Assembly: GCA_945871545.1 (NCBI GenBank)
Contig: CAMBWJ010000107.1
Location: 1 to 6,639 of the forward strand
DNA length: 6,639 nt
Direction of reading: 5' to 3'
DNA from: an uncultured Clostridia bacterium
Lineage (GTDB): Bacteria > Bacillota_A > Clostridia > Christensenellales > Aristaeellaceae
In this document: positions 1 through 5,698 of the stretch, one piece after another
Layout: each line of letters begins with the position of its first letter
Position numbering within the stretch: position 1 is the stretch's first letter
Program-made: the position numbers and the translations under genes
The notes under the pieces: generated by a model
Told to the model about the DNA's origin: nothing
The model's input: only the letters and a program-made list of their open reading frames with translations
Databases searched by the model: none

Positions 1-373
1 TGCCGGAGTACGCGCCCGCCACGCCGAAGATGGTGCGCAGCAGGAACACCGTAAGTCCCCCGGCGAAGATGTTCAGCGCCACGCCGATGATGTACTCGTC
101 CGACTTGAACTTCACCACAAACAGGCCGAAGAACGCGCCCAGCAGCAGTCCCACCGCCAGCGCAAGCACCAGTCCGCCCAGCCAGCCGCCCAGATAGCAG
201 CTGCCCAGCACCGCGAAGAATGCGCCGCAGAGCATCATGCCGTCCATGCCGATGTTCATGATGCCCACGTGGTCGGTCATCAGCACGCCCAGCGCCGCCA
301 GCACCACGGGGGTCGCGGTGCGCAGGGTGTTCTGGAACAGCCCGATGGAGAATACGCTCAGAAACTCACGCAT
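1..373 (-). CDS. ABC nucleoside transporter permease 2, N-terminal part (gene runs off the window)
   Basis: This is the second transmembrane subunit of the nucleoside importer, in the BPD_transp_2 family of inner-membrane permeases (YufQ/NupQ-like by position and sequence). The ATG at 371-373 opens 124 codons that continue past position 1, so less than half of a typical subunit of about 310 residues is visible. The start MREFLSVFSIGLFQ is followed by hydrophobic segments at about residues 20-34, 45-60, 63-88 and 96-113. The motif GIMNIGMDGMML (37-48) matches the family's 'G..NIG.EGMML' signature, with Asp in place of the usual Glu. A GGGAGG ribosome binding site (382-387) lies 8 bases upstream. 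The start codon overlaps the end of permease 1 by 8 bases, which suggests coupled translation and roughly equal amounts of the two subunits. The family call is secure. The nucleoside substrate is inferred from the operon. Confidence 0.93.
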   Translation of the reverse strand, partial: MREFLSVFSIGLFQNTLRTATPVVLAALGVLMTDHVGIMNIGMDGMMLCGAFFAVLGSCYLGGWLGGLVLALAVGLLLGAFFGLFVVKFKSDEYIIGVALNIFAGGLTVFLLRTIFGVAGAYSG

Positions 374-1490
374 GCTCGTTGCCTCCCTTCGCTGCGTCCG
401 CCTTGATTCTCGCGTTGCGCCGCACGCGCCTCTCGCGCACGGATGCGGAGATGCCGCGCTCCGCCGCCATGAAGAAGATGATGATCGACTGCACGATCAG
501 AATCGTCTCGCTGGGGATGCCGATCTTCTCCATGCCGGTGCCGCCGATCTTCAGGATGCCGAAGAACAGGCTCATCAGGATGATGCCCGTGGGCTCGTAG
601 CGCATGATCATGGCAACCAGCATGCCGTCGTAGTAGAATTCGTTGGACACGGAGTCGATGAAGCGCTTGTGCAGGCCAAACACCTCGAACATGCCCACCA
701 GACCGCAGATCGCGCCGGAGATCACCATGCCCAGCAGCATCAGCTTCGCCGAGGGAATGCCCATGTAGTGGGCGAAGCGCTCGTTTTCGCCGGTGAGCTT
801 CATCTCGTAGCCCGTCACGCTCTTCTTCATCAGGTACCACACCATCAGCGCGATGGCGACGGAGAGGAAGATGGAGGTGGTCAGGTTGGAGAGGTTGATG
901 ACCCGGGAGAAGGCGAAGCTTGTGTCGATCTTGGCTGTGCCGGAGGCGATGCCGCGCTCGGTGGTCTTGAGCGGGCCGTTGGAGAGGTAGGCGCAGAAGT
1001 AGATGGCGATGGAGTTCATCATGATGGTGGTGATGACCTCGTTGACCTTCAGCTTCACCTTCAGCCACGCGGGGATCAGCGCCCACAGTCCGCCCGCCAA
1101 CATCGCGCCCAGCAGGCAGATCGGAATGGCGATCACTGCGGGGACTCCGGTGAGCGCCGCGCCCAGCAGCGCCGAGGCCATCGCGCCGAAGTAGAGCTGG
1201 CCCTCGCCGCCCACGTTGAAGATGCCCGCCTGGGCCGCCACCGCCGTGGCAAGGCCCGTCAGGCACAGCGTTGCGGACTTCGCCAGCGTGTCGCCGATGG
1301 CGCGCTTGGAGCTGAGCGCTCCGGTGAGCATGGCGGAGTAACCCGCGATGGGATCGTGCCCGGAGGCCGCCATGATGAGTGCGCCCACCAGCAGCGCCAG
1401 CAGGATGCTGACCGCCAGGGACAGCAGATACCCGCCGTTGATCTTCGGCCCACGCCTGAAGGAGAAGAGCTCTTTCAGTGCCTTTTTCAT
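366..1490 (-). CDS. ABC nucleoside transporter permease 1
   Basis: This is the first transmembrane subunit of the importer, 374 residues, BPD_transp_2 family (YufP/NupP-like). It pairs with permease 2 to form the membrane channel. Hydrophobic segments lie near residues 22-42, 73-90, 98-113, 117-140, 152-170, 205-221, 248-271, 288-311 and 328-343. Family landmarks are FNVGGEGQ (91-98), NEVITTIMMNSIA (150-162) and the cytoplasmic loop GYEMKLTGENERFAHYMGI (227-245), which resembles the ATPase-contacting loop of this family. The C-terminus is a basic, charged tail from residue 350. The ATG at 1488-1490 has a GAGGAGG site 7 bases upstream and overlaps the ATPase stop codon as ATGA. The stop codon lies within the permease 2 start region. 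Length and motifs look intact. A longer minus-strand frame over the same bases is not coding-like. Confidence 0.95.
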   Translation of the reverse strand: MKKALKELFSFRRGPKINGGYLLSLAVSILLALLVGALIMAASGHDPIAGYSAMLTGALSSKRAIGDTLAKSATLCLTGLATAVAAQAGIFNVGGEGQLYFGAMASALLGAALTGVPAVIAIPICLLGAMLAGGLWALIPAWLKVKLKVNEVITTIMMNSIAIYFCAYLSNGPLKTTERGIASGTAKIDTSFAFSRVINLSNLTTSIFLSVAIALMVWYLMKKSVTGYEMKLTGENERFAHYMGIPSAKLMLLGMVISGAICGLVGMFEVFGLHKRFIDSVSNEFYYDGMLVAMIMRYEPTGIILMSLFFGILKIGGTGMEKIGIPSETILIVQSIIIFFMAAERGISASVRERRVRRNARIKADAAKGGNEHA

Positions 1491-3034
1491 CTGGACGCCT
1501 CCTCACTTGCGCTGCGCGCGCCGGTCATGTAGTAGCTGATGTCGGCCTTTTCGATCTCACCCGCGCGGAAGTGGCCGGTGATCTTGCCCTCGTAGAGGGT
1601 GATGATGCGGTCGGTCAGGCGGAACACCTCGTCCAGATCGGCGCTCACCAGCAGAATGGCACAGCCGGCGTTGCGCTTCTCCACGATGGATTTGTGGATG
1701 AACTCGATGGCGCCGATGTCCACGCCGCGCGTGGGCTGGGAGATGATGAGGATGTCCGCGCCCAGGGAGAATTCCCGGGCCAGCACGACCTTCTGCATGT
1801 TGCCGCCGGAGAGGGAGCCCGCCGCCGTGCCCACACCCGCGCCGCGGATGTCGAACCGGGTAAAGAGCTTCCGGGCGTACTCGTGCACCGCGCGGCGCTT
1901 GAGGTGAACGCCCGCAGCGGAGAATTCCTTCGAGCGCTGCTTGCCCGCCAGCAGGTTATCCTCCACCGAGGCGGCGGGGGATACGCCGGTGCGGATGCGG
2001 TCCTCCGGGATGTGGGCGAGGCCCAGCTTGCGAATTTCTCCGGGGGTCCTTCCGGCGACGGACTTGCCATCGATGAACACCTCGCCGCCGCGCAGCGGGC
2101 GCATGCCGGTGATGGCCTCGATCAGCTCGCTCTGACCGTTGCCCTCGATGGCGGCGACGCCCAGAATCTCGCCCGCGCGCACATTCAGGCTCACGCCCTG
2201 CACGGCGGGCAGCATGCGGTCGGAGAGCACCTGCAAATTCTCCACGCGGATGCGCTCGTCGCCCGTGTCGCCGGTCTTTTCCAGCCGAGCGTGCAGCATC
2301 TCGCGGCCGACCATCATGCTGGCCAGCATGCGCTCGTTGACCTCGCTGGTGTTCTTCAGGCCCACCAGCTTTCCGGCGCGCATCACGCCCACGCGGTCGG
2401 AGATCGCCATGACCTCGTAGAGCTTGTGGGTGATGATGATGACCGTCATGCCCTTGTCGCGCACGATGCCCCGGATGACCCGGAACAGCTCGTCGGTCTC
2501 CTGGGGGGTCAGCACGGCGGTGGGCTCGTCCAGAATCAGCACGTCCGCGCCCCGGTGCAGGGTCTTGAGGATCTCCACGCGCTGCTGCAAGCCCACGCTC
2601 AGGGAATTCACCTGCGCGGTGGGGTCGATCTCCAGACCGAATTCCTCCGACAGTCTGCGCACCGTGTCGTTGGCGGCCCTGAAGTCGTACAGGCCCAGCT
2701 TCTTCTTCGGCTCACAGCACAGCGCGATGTTCTGCGCCACGGTGAACGAGCCCACCAGCTTGAAGTGCTGGTGCACCATGCCCACGCCCATGGAGATGGC
2801 CTGGGACGGGCTCTGCTTCTCTACTTTCTTCCCCTTGACGTGGATCGAGCCGCCGGTGGGCTGGTTGAGGCCGTAGAGCACGTTCATCAGCGTGGATTTG
2901 CCCGCGCCGTTTTCGCCCACCAGTGCAAAGACCTCGCCGGGGTAGATGTCCAGCGACACGTCGTCGTTGGCCAGCACGCCAGGGAACTGCATGGAGATGT
3001 GCTCAAAGCGAACGATGGGCTCGCGTTCCGCCAT
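1487..3034 (-). CDS. ABC nucleoside transporter ATP-binding protein (double ATPase domain)
   Basis: This cytoplasmic ATPase of 515 residues has two fused nucleotide-binding domains, as in sugar and nucleoside importers of the RbsA/YufO(NupO) type. Domain 1 is complete: Walker [10 protein letters not shown] (40-48), Q-loop Q89, signature LSVGLQQ (145-151), Walker B VLILDEPT (165-172) with catalytic E170, and switch H203. Domain 2 is degenerate. Its Walker A position reads EGNGQSEL (297-304) without the lysine, the signature LSGGNMQ (408-414) is kept, Walker B reads [10 protein letters not shown] (428-437) with Gln for Glu, and the switch histidine is absent (LVSADLDE, 462-469). This asymmetry is typical of the family, so only one site is expected to hydrolyse ATP. 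The ATG at 3032-3034 has an AAAGGAG site (3043-3049) 8 bases upstream. The gene is first of a three-gene overlapping block with the permeases and follows the binding-protein gene after a hairpin. Confidence 0.96.
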   Translation of the reverse strand: MAEREPIVRFEHISMQFPGVLANDDVSLDIYPGEVFALVGENGAGKSTLMNVLYGLNQPTGGSIHVKGKKVEKQSPSQAISMGVGMVHQHFKLVGSFTVAQNIALCCEPKKKLGLYDFRAANDTVRRLSEEFGLEIDPTAQVNSLSVGLQQRVEILKTLHRGADVLILDEPTAVLTPQETDELFRVIRGIVRDKGMTVIIITHKLYEVMAISDRVGVMRAGKLVGLKNTSEVNERMLASMMVGREMLHARLEKTGDTGDERIRVENLQVLSDRMLPAVQGVSLNVRAGEILGVAAIEGNGQSELIEAITGMRPLRGGEVFIDGKSVAGRTPGEIRKLGLAHIPEDRIRTGVSPAASVEDNLLAGKQRSKEFSAAGVHLKRRAVHEYARKLFTRFDIRGAGVGTAAGSLSGGNMQKVVLAREFSLGADILIISQPTRGVDIGAIEFIHKSIVEKRNAGCAILLVSADLDEVFRLTDRIITLYEGKITGHFRAGEIEKADISYYMTGARSASEEASR

Positions 3035-3173
3035 GCCGATCGCTCCTTTCCTTCTTGCGATTTCTTACAGATAATGAAACGCTGCCCTGACCGGCAGACA
3101 GCTCCGGTCAGGGCGGTGTGGTTTGCGCGCCGCGTGCGCAGACGCTTACTGCTGCGGTGCGCGGGGTGTGAAA
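3035..3173 (-). other. Intergenic gap between binding-protein and ATPase genes
   Basis: This 139-base gap is the longest break inside the minus-strand cluster. It contains the 11-bp hairpin at 3084-3114 and the ATPase ribosome binding site at 3043-3049. The GC-rich stretch 3121-3165 has only short imperfect self-complementarity (for example TGCGC...GCGCA around 3124-3140). A CATTAT box downstream of the hairpin on the minus strand could be a weak -10, but no matching -35 was found, so no internal promoter is called. No small open reading frame with a ribosome binding site was seen. Confidence 0.6.
3084..3114 (-). terminator. Intercistronic hairpin, probable partial terminator
   Basis: An 11-base perfect inverted repeat, GCCCTGACCGG (3084-3094) and CCGGTCAGGGC (3104-3114), flanks a 9-base loop. 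Read on the minus strand it begins about 60 bases after the binding-protein stop codon. It is followed by AGCGTTTCATTAT, which is T-rich but not a clean U-tract. On the plus strand the following bases are not T-rich, so the minus-strand reading is preferred. The likely role is partial termination or 3'-end protection of the binding-protein message, leaving the ATPase and permeases at a lower level. The stem is certain. Its activity is inferred. Confidence 0.6.
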
Positions 3174-4166
3174 TCAGCCGACGAACGCGGTGGGAACCTC
3201 GATCTCACCGGCAATGATCTGGGCCTTGATCTCCTCAACCTCGGCCTTCAGCTCGTCGCTCACCTGCTGCACCATGGTGTCGTCGCCGTAGCCAACGTCG
3301 ATCAGGCCGGTGGCCATGTCGGCGACCCAGATCTGGCCGCCCATCCAGGTACCCTCGGTGGCGTAGGCGGTGACGGCCTGCTCGATGGACAGGTTCACCT
3401 GCTTGATCATGGAGCAGAGGATCACGTCGGGGTTGATGTACTTCTGGTCGGAGTCCACGCCGATGGCGTACAGGCCGCGCTCGGCAGCCGCCTCGAACAC
3501 GCCCTCGCCGGTGCGGCTGGCCACCTGGAACACGATGTCGCAGCCCGCGTCGTACAGCGCCAGCGCCAGCTCCTTGCCCTTGGCCGGATCGTCGTAGGTT
3601 CCGGCGTACTGCACCTGAACCGTGCAGTCCTCGCGGGCGTACGCCGCACCGGCCTCGTAGCCGACGATGAAGTCGTTGATGGTCTCGCTGTCCTCGCCGC
3701 CGACCGCGCCGATCTTGCCGGTCTGGGTCAGCTTGCCTGCGATGTAGCCCACCAGGAAGGAGCCTTCGTTCTGGGCGTAGGTGATGCTCATCAGGTTGTC
3801 GCCGACGCCGTCCAGGCCGTTGTCGATGAAGATGAACTTGGTGTCGGGCAGCTGGGGCGCGTACTCGGTCAGTGCATCCCAGAACTCCCAGCCGACCGCG
3901 ATGACGATGTCGTTGTCCTCGGCGGCGGCGATGAGGTTGGTGGTGAACATGGAAGCGTCGTTCTTGCACTCGATCAGCGTGCCCTGGATGCCCAGGTCGG
4001 AGGCGACCAGCGCCTGCAGGCCCTCGTTTGCGGAATCGTAGAAGGAGCGATCGCCGGTGGCGCCGGAGAGCACGACGGCAACCTTCAGGCCCTCCTCAGC
4101 GGTGGCGCTGAGGCCCATCGAAAGTACCATGGCGATGACAAGAATCAGACCAAGCAGCTTTTTCAT
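3174..4166 (-). CDS. BMP-family nucleoside-binding protein of the ABC transporter
   Basis: This extracytoplasmic substrate-binding protein of 330 residues belongs to the BMP/PnrA-like (Med/TmpC) family, whose characterised members bind purine nucleosides. The N-terminus MKKLLGLILVIAMVLSMG is a classical signal peptide. ATA at 21-23 followed by EE gives a signal peptidase I site, and there is no lipobox cysteine, unlike most Firmicute members. Family landmarks are DRSFYDSANEG (39-49, cf. D.SFN), IDNGLDG (114-120), NEGSFLVGYIAG (133-144), DFIVGYEAGA (165-174), FQVASRTGEGVFEAA (213-227) and GVDSDQ (236-241), a ligand-pocket motif. The start is set by the ATG at 4164-4166, with AGGAGG (4176-4181) 9 bases upstream and the signal peptide immediately after. 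The frame stays open farther upstream, but that part overlaps deoD and is not real. It lies 46 bases after deoD. Purine nucleoside as ligand is inferred from family and neighbours. Confidence 0.94.
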   Translation of the reverse strand: MKKLLGLILVIAMVLSMGLSATAEEGLKVAVVLSGATGDRSFYDSANEGLQALVASDLGIQGTLIECKNDASMFTTNLIAAAEDNDIVIAVGWEFWDALTEYAPQLPDTKFIFIDNGLDGVGDNLMSITYAQNEGSFLVGYIAGKLTQTGKIGAVGGEDSETINDFIVGYEAGAAYAREDCTVQVQYAGTYDDPAKGKELALALYDAGCDIVFQVASRTGEGVFEAAAERGLYAIGVDSDQKYINPDVILCSMIKQVNLSIEQAVTAYATEGTWMGGQIWVADMATGLIDVGYGDDTMVQQVSDELKAEVEEIKAQIIAGEIEVPTAFVG

Positions 4167-4212
4167 AACAATAGTCCTCCTTTTATATGATTGCGGCGCG
4201 AGGCCGAAATCT

Positions 4213-4938
4213 TCAATCAATTGCAGCTTCCAGCGCGATGCGCACCATGCGGTCGATGGCGATCTCACTCTCCTCGAGGGAGGTCTCCGCGCCACTGCTC
4301 GTGTCCTCCACGATGGCGCACAGGCACAGCGCGTTCTTGCCGCAGCGCATGCCCTCCAGATACAGTCCGGCGGATTCCATCTCCGCCGCCAGCACGTGCA
4401 TCTTCCGCATGACCGGATCGTAGTCGATGTCGTCGTCGTAGAGGGTGTCCGAGCAGTACAGCGGGCCGATGTGCAGCGGATCGCCCAGCCTGTCGGCAGC
4501 CTGACGCGCCCGGTAGAGCAGCTCGAAGCTGGCGGTGGGCGCAAGCACGAAGGGGAAGCCGAAGTGCGCGCCGAAGTTGGAATCGGTGCTGGCCGAGGTG
4601 CCCGCGACCACATCCATCAGCCCCAGTTCCGGGCTGATTGCACCTGCGGTGCCGATGCGGATGATGTTGTCCACATCGTAGGCTGTGAACAGCTCCCGGG
4701 CATAGATGGACACCGCAGGGATGCCCATGCCGCTGGCCATGACGGACACGCGCTTGCCGCGATAATACCCCGTGTAGCCCTGCACGCCGCGCACGTCGTT
4801 GACCAGCACCGCATCCTGAAGGTAGGTGCGGGCAATCCATGCGGATCTCTTGGGGTCGCCGGGCATCAGTACGGTCTTTGCGAAGTCGCCGGGCTGAGCG
4901 CTGTTGTGCCAGGTGGGAGCCACCAGTTTCTTTGCCAT
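4213..4938 (-). CDS. deoD: Purine nucleoside phosphorylase, DeoD type
   Basis: This cytoplasmic phosphorylase of 241 residues (family size about 235-240) splits purine (deoxy)nucleosides with phosphate into base and (deoxy)ribose-1-phosphate. Aligned by eye to remembered E. coli DeoD, with a constant offset of +7, many active-site residues are kept. These are H11 (H4), GDPKR 27-31 (G20 and R24), R50 (R43), R94 (R87), T97 (S90, conservative) and the ribose-binding EME at 186-188 (179-181). Changed positions are E211 for general acid D204 (next residue is D212), S224 for R217 and L166 for base-stacking F159. Substrate range may therefore differ. The ATG at 4936-4938 has GGAGG (4946-4950) 7 bases upstream. 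An in-frame upstream start at 5053-5055 would overlap the divergent gene and lacks conservation. It is the first gene of the nucleoside operon and would consume what the transporter imports. A related nucleoside phosphorylase specificity cannot be excluded. Confidence 0.93.
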   Translation of the reverse strand: MAKKLVAPTWHNSAQPGDFAKTVLMPGDPKRSAWIARTYLQDAVLVNDVRGVQGYTGYYRGKRVSVMASGMGIPAVSIYARELFTAYDVDNIIRIGTAGAISPELGLMDVVAGTSASTDSNFGAHFGFPFVLAPTASFELLYRARQAADRLGDPLHIGPLYCSDTLYDDDIDYDPVMRKMHVLAAEMESAGLYLEGMRCGKNALCLCAIVEDTSSGAETSLEESEIAIDRMVRIALEAAID

Positions 4939-4950
4939 AAAATCGCCTCC

Positions 4951-4968
4951 GCGCTTGCAAGGAAGCGC
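4951..4968. repeat. Inverted repeat in the divergent promoter region
   Basis: GCGCTT (4951-4956) and AAGCGC (4963-4968) form a 6-bp inverted repeat around a 6-base centre. It also contains the 8-base palindrome CTTGCAAG (4954-4961). It covers the plus-strand -35 box and, on the minus strand, sits directly before the deoD GGAGG site. It could be an operator or a small leader hairpin next to the deoD ribosome binding site. The repeat is short and may be chance in GC-rich DNA. Confidence 0.4.
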
Positions 4969-4983
4969 TATGCTTTGTATAAT
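4955..4983 (+). promoter_or_regulatory. Sigma-A-type promoter for the oxidoreductase gene
   Basis: TTGCAA (4955-4960, 4 of 6 matches to the -35 consensus), a 17-base spacer, and TATAAT (4978-4983, a perfect -10). Transcription would start near 4990 and give a leader of about 20 bases holding the GGGGGAGG site at 4994-5001. The position fits the gene starting at 5010, and the promoter may also serve the cardiolipin synthase gene, since no good plus-strand promoter was found between them. Confidence 0.75.
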
Positions 4984-5007
4984 AGAGAAAAACGGGGGAG
5001 GTCGCAG
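4979..5007 (-). promoter_or_regulatory. Possible weak promoter for the deoD operon
   Basis: On the minus strand CTGCGA (5002-5007, 3 of 6 matches), a 17-base spacer and TATTAT (4979-4984, 5 of 6 matches). The -10 occupies almost the same base pairs as the plus-strand TATAAT, so the two promoters would compete. The predicted start near 4972 would give a leader of about 34 bases containing the inverted repeat and the deoD GGAGG. The -35 is poor, and this may be only the symmetry of an AT-rich box. Confidence 0.3.
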
Positions 5008-5009
5008 CC

Positions 5010-5600
5010 ATGCAGGTTCTTCTGATTGACGCTTGTCCGCGCCCGCAGGGCGCATCCCGCAGCCGCCGCCTGGGCGACGCGTTTCTTCAGGCGCTCCGGG
5101 CGAAGCATCCTGAGCTTCAGATGGAGGTGCTGCGGCTGGACGAGATGCAGCTTATGCCGCTCACCGGGGAGACGGAGGCGCGGCGCTCGAAGCTGATCGA
5201 TGCGGGCAGGCTGGACGATCCTATGTTCGCACCTGCCCACAGCTTTGCGTCGGCGGAGCTGATCGTCGTCTGCGCGCCCTACTGGGACTTTGCCTTTCCG
5301 GCCTCGCTCAAGACGCTGATCGAGCACGTCTGCGTGCGCACGCTGAGCTTCACCTACGTAAACGATCGTCCGGTGGGGCTGTGCCGTGCGGAGCATTTGG
5401 TGTACCTCACCAGCGCGGGCGGCTTCATCGGGGAGAACAACTGGGGCGGGGACTACCTGCGCGCGGTGACGGGCCAGCTGCTGGGCGTGAAGCGCTTTCA
5501 CCAGATCAGCGCGGAGGGCCTGGACATGCTGGGCGCGGAGCCCGAGGCGATCCTCGCGGCTGCGATGGAGCGCGCGTGTGCGCTGGCGGCGACCCTTTAA
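5010..5600 (+). CDS. NAD(P)H-dependent oxidoreductase, flavodoxin-like fold
   Basis: This soluble protein of 196 residues is related to FMN-dependent quinone and azo reductases (Flavodoxin_2 type), which transfer electrons from NAD(P)H through bound FMN to quinone-like, azo or nitro compounds. The first strand MQVLLIDACP (1-10) leads into a phosphate-binding loop PRPQGASRSRRL (10-21). APYWDFAFPASLKTLIEHV (89-107) matches the 'AP.YNF..PA.LK..ID.V' motif of azoreductases that lines the flavin pocket. TSAGG (134-138) is the second flavin-contacting loop. The ATG at 5010 has GGGGGAGG 8 bases upstream and a good promoter at 4955-4983. It diverges from deoD. No terminator was seen between its stop and the next gene 98 bases on. 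Nothing ties it to nucleoside uptake. The physiological substrate cannot be told from sequence. Confidence 0.9.
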   Translation: MQVLLIDACPRPQGASRSRRLGDAFLQALRAKHPELQMEVLRLDEMQLMPLTGETEARRSKLIDAGRLDDPMFAPAHSFASAELIVVCAPYWDFAFPASLKTLIEHVCVRTLSFTYVNDRPVGLCRAEHLVYLTSAGGFIGENNWGGDYLRAVTGQLLGVKRFHQISAEGLDMLGAEPEAILAAAMERACALAATL

Positions 5601-5698
5601 TGAAGTAATTATAACATAACGCCCGGAGAAGTTCAATAAGTTCGACAAACTGCGCTGAAAAATGTGGCGCGAGCGGGCGGGAAGGGGAGGCGAATCCT
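5601..5698. other. Intergenic region between oxidoreductase and cardiolipin synthase genes
   Basis: This 98-base gap is AT-rich in its first half, in contrast to its surroundings. It holds the minus-strand promoter boxes at 5608-5636 and the GGGGAGG ribosome binding site (5684-5690) of the downstream gene. I found no hairpin terminator for the oxidoreductase and no convincing plus-strand promoter: a plus-strand TATAAC at 5610-5615 has no -35 partner at a proper distance. The two plus-strand genes may therefore be co-transcribed. Confidence 0.5.
5608..5636 (-). promoter_or_regulatory. Near-consensus minus-strand promoter antisense to the oxidoreductase gene
   Basis: Read on the minus strand: TTGAAC (5631-5636, 4 of 6 matches), exactly 17 bases, then TATAAT (5608-5613, perfect). 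A TG one base upstream of the -10 makes it an extended -10. Predicted start is near 5601, just after the oxidoreductase stop codon, transcribing antisense through the whole gene towards deoD, whose start codon is about 660 bases away. No minus-strand gene with a ribosome binding site begins here. It could make an antisense RNA or a long leader for the nucleoside operon. Confidence 0.5.

Noticed and set aside
237..1532. A 431-codon plus-strand open frame opposite permease 1
   Set aside because: Composition is biased to His, Asp, Gly, Ala and Arg with no domain, and it is antisense to a conserved permease.
1487..2180. Loss of Walker A lysine and catalytic Glu in the second ATPase domain as possible gene decay
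   Set aside because: Degenerate second domains are the norm in RbsA/YufO-type double ATPases, and the rest of the domain is intact.
1478..3217. A 579-codon open frame on the plus strand opposite the ATPase gene
   Set aside because: It is rich in His, Ala, Gly, Asp and Val in a low-complexity pattern, lacks any recognisable domain and lies exactly antisense to a fully conserved ATPase. It is a product of G/C-rich third codon positions.
3123..4190. A 355-codon plus-strand open frame opposite the binding-protein gene
   Set aside because: Antisense shadow of a clearly conserved gene, with no ribosome binding site and biased composition.
4167..4212. Possible regulatory element between deoD and the binding-protein gene
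   Set aside because: Only a ribosome binding site is visible in 46 bases. There is no stem-loop, promoter pair or room for a purine riboswitch.
4968..5648. A 226-codon minus-strand open frame across the oxidoreductase gene, tempting because of the promoter at 5608-5636
   Set aside because: Its start codon lies upstream of the predicted transcription start, it has no ribosome binding site, and its residues show no family resemblance, while the plus-strand frame is a clear flavodoxin-fold protein.
5630..5648. GTTCAATAAGTTCGAC as a possible LexA (SOS) box
   Set aside because: The two GTTC elements are in direct, not inverted, orientation, so they do not fit CGAAC-N4-GTTCG.
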